From: Corinectria fuckeliana
Lineage: Eukaryota > Ascomycota > Sordariomycetes > Hypocreales > Nectriaceae
DNA length: 64,000 nucleotides
Direction: 5' to 3'
NCBI GenBank assembly: GCA_019137255.1
Contig: WPDH01000200.1
Span: forward strand, 124,001-188,000
Made by a program: the position numbers and the translations under genes. Positions 58,665-64,000 of the stretch are shown piece after piece. Within the stretch, counting starts at the first letter, position 1; each line of letters begins with the position of its first letter. A model generated the notes under the pieces. That model did no database searches. It had not been told where the DNA came from and was given only the letters and a program-made list of their open reading frames with translations.

Positions 58665-60513
58665 TGAATCGCGCGAGAGGCGCCTCGGAGTTTGCGGCGT
58701 TCCACCCCAGTCGAGAATCTGGACACCTGGACGTTTCAGCACCATTGTTTTTTTTTTTCCAAGTTGGATGCCATAATACCTTTATAACTGTCTTCTAAGG
58801 TCTTGCAAGACGATAAGCAGCCACCAGTAATGAAGGGCGAAACCGAAGGCGCCCCTAGCATCAGGGCGGCCAGTTGGTCGCGGTTCGCAAGGCATGTCAC
58901 GGCGCAAGGGTTATCAAGATTGGAAGTTAGGTGGTGGTCCCGGAAGGCATTTACTCTCTCCTACATACCTTAAGTTGATATGGAAAGCTCTGTGGATTCT
59001 TATTGTCAATAGCAGCGACGGGTGGACAGGGCACGAGGCTGGATGACCTAGTGCCGGTGTAACAGCGTCGCGGGCGGGTTGTGATTTCATTTTGTGCTAT
59101 ACCAACGCATATTTGGGTTGTCTTGCGGGCATTAGCGATGGAGCGAAATTAGTTGTTATTAAGAATGAGCGGCCGGGGAAAGCCGATTTGAAAGAGTCTT
59201 ACATTATAGGAAATTCGTTTGTGGCGAGGGGTAGATGGAAGACGAAGAGTTGCCATAGAACAGCACCTTAGCGGAAGGAGGAAATATATTAGAGATCATG
59301 GATGCTTAAGCTCTTGGCTGAACCCTGGCCTGTTGTTTGTGAAGTTATACAGTCTGTTCCGATTACGAACTTGATTGACTTTTCTAGGTAGCCAAGGTGC
59401 TGTCGGCCTCGGAGAGACCAAACTCGGAGCCGAAGCATTAGCGTAAATGCAGATTGTTGCCCTTTGTAGCTGGGAGGACCGAGTGATGGAGAGGAAGCAA
59501 CCGTCTCGTGATAAGAAGTCTTGGCAGTCGGAGCCACGACATTACAAGTGGGAATGCTACGAGGAGCGGTATGCCTGCGTTTTCATCGTCATGGATGCGA
59601 AGTTCCATCTCCTTGCGAGTTTCAGAGCTACGGCATGGCTGTAAGGAACGACGAGCTGCAGTTTGGGCTTTGTATATGGAACGGAGATTGGGGTTGATAT
59701 AGACGTATGTACGAAGTAGACATGGACGGAAAACGCGGTACCGACGTTGCCAAGTTGTGAACCCACAAACGCTATGTATTCATCAAGTAATCGAGTCTAC
59801 CTCTAAACTGTTCTTGATGCTAATAACAAGCTCAATGATTCAGAAACGAGTCACGCGTCACGGGGACAGATGAAGGTGGACCCTGACTGGCCTTCGGGGC
59901 GATCCCCGCCAATTTGCAAGGTACCCCGTCCCGACTGAACGTGGGGCGCTGTGACTGAACAGCCTCACTTCCTAGGCAGTTTCCACCAGCAGCGCTGAGG
60001 CCAATCACTATGTCAACAGCATCCTAGCGGACTCGTTTGTGCATCATCGACTGCGCTGAATGGAGTGGAGTACCTTGGTGCAGGGCCAGACAACGGTCTC
60101 GCCTCGTCCTACAGCGCCCTCCCCGCGAGGCGTTAGTTCCATCCATTGGTTGGGCGGGCTGTGTTCAGCCACATTACGCCGCTCCATCTCCACAGTGATC
60201 AATACTAGCGGGTACTACGCCTGCAACTGCTCGGGTAGCACACAGGACGAGACTGCCCTCCCGTTGCCGCTTCAGTGGACTCCCAGTATTCACACAGGGA
60301 ACAAATCGCCACCGCTTGTTTATCTTGCTCTGCCGAGACGCTCCTTCTCACCCTTCCACCCTTCCACCCTTCCACGCTATTCCCGCTTCCCTTAAAGCCA
60401 ACCTCTTGGCCCTTCTTGGCTCCCCCACCTATCCAACCCTCTTCCCTCTTTCACTTACAGTTTTTGTCACCCAGACTCTAACAAAGAACACATCTGTCCC
60501 CAAAGCCTGTTCG
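58665..60513. other. Intergenic region between the kinase and the Ca2+/H+ exchanger
   Basis: About 1.85 kb holding the kinase 3' flank and the exchanger promoter. A TACGAAGTAG element lies at 59710-59719. A CCCTTCCA repeat (60351-60375) sits in the CT-rich leader. No gene is supported. Confidence 0.7.
60351..60375 (+). repeat. CCCTTCCA tandem repeat in exchanger leader
   Basis: Three tandem units of CCCTTCCA occur about 150 bases before the exchanger ATG. Pyrimidine-only tracts are common near fungal transcription starts. Confidence 0.7.
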
Positions 60514-63240
60514 ATGAAGGAAACCTCCTCCGAGTCCCCCGATATAGATGGCAGTCATTCAGGTGCAATATCCACCGCGCCCGGGTTCTTGCCTGCTTCG
60601 TCCCATGCGGCCTTGAACAGCTCAACGACGACATCAACCAACCACTATCACCACGGCTTCGATGGCAACGATGGCGGCTTCAATGAGAAAGCTTCGCTCT
60701 CCAACGGCTCCAACGCCCCCTTCAACGATCCCCTCAACGATTCCCTCGAGACAACTTCTGACCCGCTCCCACCTGTCAGATCTACGCAGGCTGAGGGGTC
60801 GGGGTCTGTCGTAGAGCCGCCTTCCAAGGCTGAGGAGCAGACCACCATCACCACCCCCGAACCCACCAAGAAGAGAACTCTCATGGTCGAGATCCGCCGC
60901 AACGGTTGGCTGGCCATCACTTATAGCTGGCTCAATGTTCTGCTTATTTTTGTCCCAATTGGCATCGTCGTCGCCGAGATCGACGGCATCCACGGTGGCA
61001 TTATCTTTGGCATGAACGCCATTGCCATCATCCCCCTCGCCGGTCTTCTGGCGTTTGCAACCGAGTCCGTCGCCCGTGAGATGGGAGACGCTCTCGGCGC
61101 CCTGCTCAACGTCACCTTTGGAAATGCTGTGGAACTCATCATTTTGTAAGTCATCCTTCTGCCACCCCGCTCGGCCTCCGGGTACCAAAGCTGACTATTG
61201 ATCTCTAGCATGTATGTCAACATCGGAAATGCCATTTCGGCGAGAAAGAGTGAGAAAGCCTACAAAGGCATTGTCATATCAATCGAGTCCTGCATTATCA
61301 GTTCTATCATGTTCCTAGTTGCTAACCTGATATGTCTTAACCCAATGCAGCATTGCACTTGTCAAGGTACGAGGTTACCTCTCAGTTCGTTCAAACTAAA
61401 CACGTTTCCTAACACCATGTCATAGAACGAAATCCGTATCGTCCAAGCCTCGTTGTTGGGTTCGATATTGGCGAACCTGCTTCTCATTTTGGGCATGGCC
61501 TTCTTCTTAGGTGGCTTACGCTTCCGCGAGCAGGTAAGTTATCCGCTCTCCGTTCTTGCAAGGCCTTGGCTGACTTGCTTATGTAGATCTATAACAGCAC
61601 AGTAACCCAGATGAGCGCTTGCTTGCTCAGTCTTGCAGTCACTAGTCTGGTTCTACCCGTATGTTGTTCTACTTTTCTTCTTCGCAATGGCATTCTTACC
61701 GTGAATAGACGGCCTTCCACGCCTCTTTCAGCGATTCCAAACGCGCTGATGAACAGTCACTCAAGATTAGTCGCGGGACCAGTGTCGTAAGTCTAATCGC
61801 AGCTTTCTATTGTCGACGTTACTAATGCGCCTCTAGATTCTGCTCCTTGTCTATCTTGTCTACCTTCTCTTTCAGCTCAAGTCACATGCGTACATGTACG
61901 AGTCGACGCCACAGTATATTGTCGATGCAGAGTCGACACCAGGACCCGCAGCCGCGTGGCTGGACACTTCAAGCTCCAATTCAAGCTCATCCTCTAGCTC
62001 ATCATCGGATGACTCTGATCACTCTCGCGGTACCATGCGCAAGAAGATGAAGAAAGTTCTTCGTAGAAGACGCAAGTCCAACGCCTCATCTATGGAAAGC
62101 AGTGATACCAAAGCCGCTCGCGCCGCTCTGAAAGCCAGTCGTCGAAATGGAGATGAGACTGTTTCGGAAGCATCTACCTCTCGGCCCACGATCCCTCGGT
62201 TCCCCTCAGTGGAAGGCAGCGAAGAAACCATGATGGATGGCGAACCTCGCCGCCATCACAAACGCCGTCATCGTCATCATAGATACCGCAAGAACAAGAA
62301 GGACGTTCTTGACGAGGACAACGAAACCGGCATCCTCGCGAAGCCCAAGGTGACTTTTGACAACAACGCTCGGTCTAACGGCAATGGCGAACCTCGGCGT
62401 GTCGACTTTGCAGTTCAGAACGACAATCAAATGGAGAATCAAAACGAAATCGAATGTGGCCCCGAAGGTAGTGGTCGACGACCGTTCCCTGTCCTTCGCG
62501 GGATTTCCGTCAAGGCCCTCGCACCCAGCGTCTTCGTACAGAGCCCCGAAACAAATAGGTTGCCTGCTATGTCAGCGGGTCGTGTTCCTCGGGTTCGCTA
62601 TGGTGTTCGGCGCACCAACTCACTTCCAGATCGCCTCAACCAGCAAACTCATCAGATCCGCCCTCCTGGCGTCATGTTCCCCGCCCAGATCCCACTGATG
62701 GCGCTTAATGCCGCTACTGGTCCCGGTAAGGATGATGACTATGAAAACCACTTGTCTCGAGCTGGTTCGATCGTTCTCCTGCTCGTTTCAACTGCTCTCG
62801 TTGCAGTCTGTGCTGAGTTTCTGGTCGACTCGATTCAGGAAGTTGTTAACTCATCGTCTATCGGCGAAACTTTCATCGGCCTGATTATTCTGCCCATCGT
62901 TGGCAACGCCGCGGAGCACGTCACGGCTATCACTGTTGCAATGAAGAACAAGATGGATTTGGCTATTGGTGTTGCTGTAGGCAGCTCTATCCAGATTGCG
63001 ATCTTCGTCACGCCACTAGTGGTCATTTTGGGCTGGATCATGGATCGCGACATGACACTGTACTTCACTTTGTTTGAGACAGTCTGTCTCTTCGTGTCGG
63101 CTTTCATTGTGAACTTTCTGGTTCTGGATGGCCGGAGTAACTACCTGGAGGGCGCGCTGCTCTGTGCGATGTATTTGATCATCAGCGTCGTGGCCTTCTA
63201 CTACCCTGATGAGAACGAAGCTAGCTCCTTGGGAGCATAA
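60514..63240 (+). CDS. cax: Vacuolar-type Ca2+/H+ exchanger (CAX family) with two micro-exons
   Basis: CAX proteins move Ca2+ into the vacuole in exchange for protons. My model has exons 60514-61145, 61209-61211, 61351-61366, 61426-61533, 61587-61658, 61709-61786 and 61837-63240, giving 770 residues. The 3-nt exon CAT restores ELIIFIIALVKNEIR across the first ion-binding repeat; skipping it removes one isoleucine but keeps the frame. The 16-nt exon codes IALVK and is required. The two CAX repeats are GNAVEL (203-208) and GNAAEH (659-664), with glutamates E207 and E663 as transport residues. A N-terminal tail of about 125 residues and a large Ser/Arg/His-rich loop (about residues 330-600, including RRHHKRRHRHHRYRKNKK) make it much longer than yeast Vcx1 (about 410). 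About 11 membrane helices are visible. Confidence 0.92.
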
Positions 63241-64000
63241 GCGATCATTGTGTTCCAGTCGTGGATTACTGGTGAGAGTATCAAACGGCGAGCAACACTT
63301 GGGGTTATATGTTGAGAGGAAATCTAGTTATCGAAAGCATGGCATTGGGACATGTTAGTCGGCCAGATACTCCATCAATTTATGCTTGCAGTCATGGTTG
63401 TGTTCTTTCGGAAACACAATTGGCATGCTTGTTCCCCAATACTTTCATTCTCGCCACGTGCTACGCACCTATGATTTAACAGTGAGTGCGTTATCTGTTG
63501 CTAAAATATGGTTAATGAAAATTCGCACTGCAGACTTTGTCGAGGTAGCATCAACTGCTTAGTTTTAGTCGGTCTATTCTGAGGCAAATTGGTGTGACCT
63601 GGTAATTTGGAAACAAGTGCGACACAATGGAGTGATGTCTCTCCCTCGCAGCGTCTAGACTAGATAAATTAAAATAGGTATTTGCCTTTACTACCAAATA
63701 AGTATCAACTTTTAAGATGCCTGGCTTATTTCACTCGGTAGGTAAGCAGCCTGCGAGTATTGCCAAACTCTAGGGTACATTGAATGCGAATACAGCTCTA
63801 GGTACCTAGCTAGTGCCTGACTCGTCCCGCATAATTTCCACACTAATAGCGTCTCTGCAGCTAGCGATGGTAGATTAATCGAAGCGCTAAGTACGGAGAG
63901 TAGGTAAGGTAGGTAAGTATCGAGCATGACGATGTAGCACAGCCACAAAATGTGGGCGATGTACCTTCCCATCTGTTGGCTTGGAGTGTGAGGGACGTTG
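63241..64000. other. Intergenic tail of the window
   Basis: 760 bases after the exchanger stop with no gene. TAGGTA/TACCTA clusters occur at 63735-63810 and 63898-63920. Confidence 0.7.

Overview
The window looks like nuclear chromosomal DNA of a filamentous ascomycete (Pezizomycotina), most likely a Sordariomycete. The evidence is short introns (about 50-140 nt) with GTRNGY donors and CTRAC-type branch points, C-rich third codon positions, and recognisable fungal proteins: white collar-2, Clr5-domain, Gwt1, Kin4-like and GT2 proteins. No bacterial operon, plasmid, phage or CRISPR array is visible. The species cannot be named from sequence alone.

Layout. Positions 1-25 kb are gene-dense: RAD50 (minus, C-terminus cut by the window edge); a white collar-2 photoreceptor partner (plus); a small multi-intron protein resembling the fungal beta-flanking family (plus); an amidase (minus); a PHAF1/UPF0183-type protein (plus); a mitochondrial D-lactate dehydrogenase (minus); a Clr5-domain protein with a Gln-rich tract (minus); an enoyl-CoA hydratase/isomerase (plus); and a basic disordered protein of unknown function (minus). 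From 25.2 to 37.2 kb there is a 12-kb stretch with no gene I can support. It ends at a family-2 glycosyltransferase (plus) with a TATA box and uORFs. From 39.1 to 46.3 kb is a second gene-free stretch with several microsatellites and a poly-G run interrupted by Ns. Then follow a conserved fungal protein of unknown function (minus), GWT1 (plus), 5.4 kb of intergenic DNA, a Kin4-like kinase (plus), and a Ca2+/H+ exchanger (plus). The last 760 bases hold no gene.

The genes are mostly unrelated housekeeping and regulatory functions (DNA repair, light sensing, lactate oxidation, GPI-anchor synthesis, calcium transport, cell-cycle kinase). I see no metabolic cluster and no defence system. Several neighbours are divergent and probably share promoter regions: RAD50/WC-2, amidase/PHAF1-like, Clr5/enoyl-CoA hydratase, and unknown protein/GWT1.

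The most unusual signals are: (1) two micro-exons in the Ca2+/H+ exchanger, one apparently only 3 nt and one 16 nt; (2) a 17-nt micro-exon in the amidase; (3) a short element, GTACTTCGTAC, that recurs in intergenic DNA and that I did not find in any coding exon; (4) a companion family of TAGGTA/TACCTA clusters; (5) an overlapping upstream ORF at the WC-2 start; (6) the 12-kb gene desert before the glycosyltransferase. All gene models were spliced by hand from the sequence and have not been checked against RNA data or databases.
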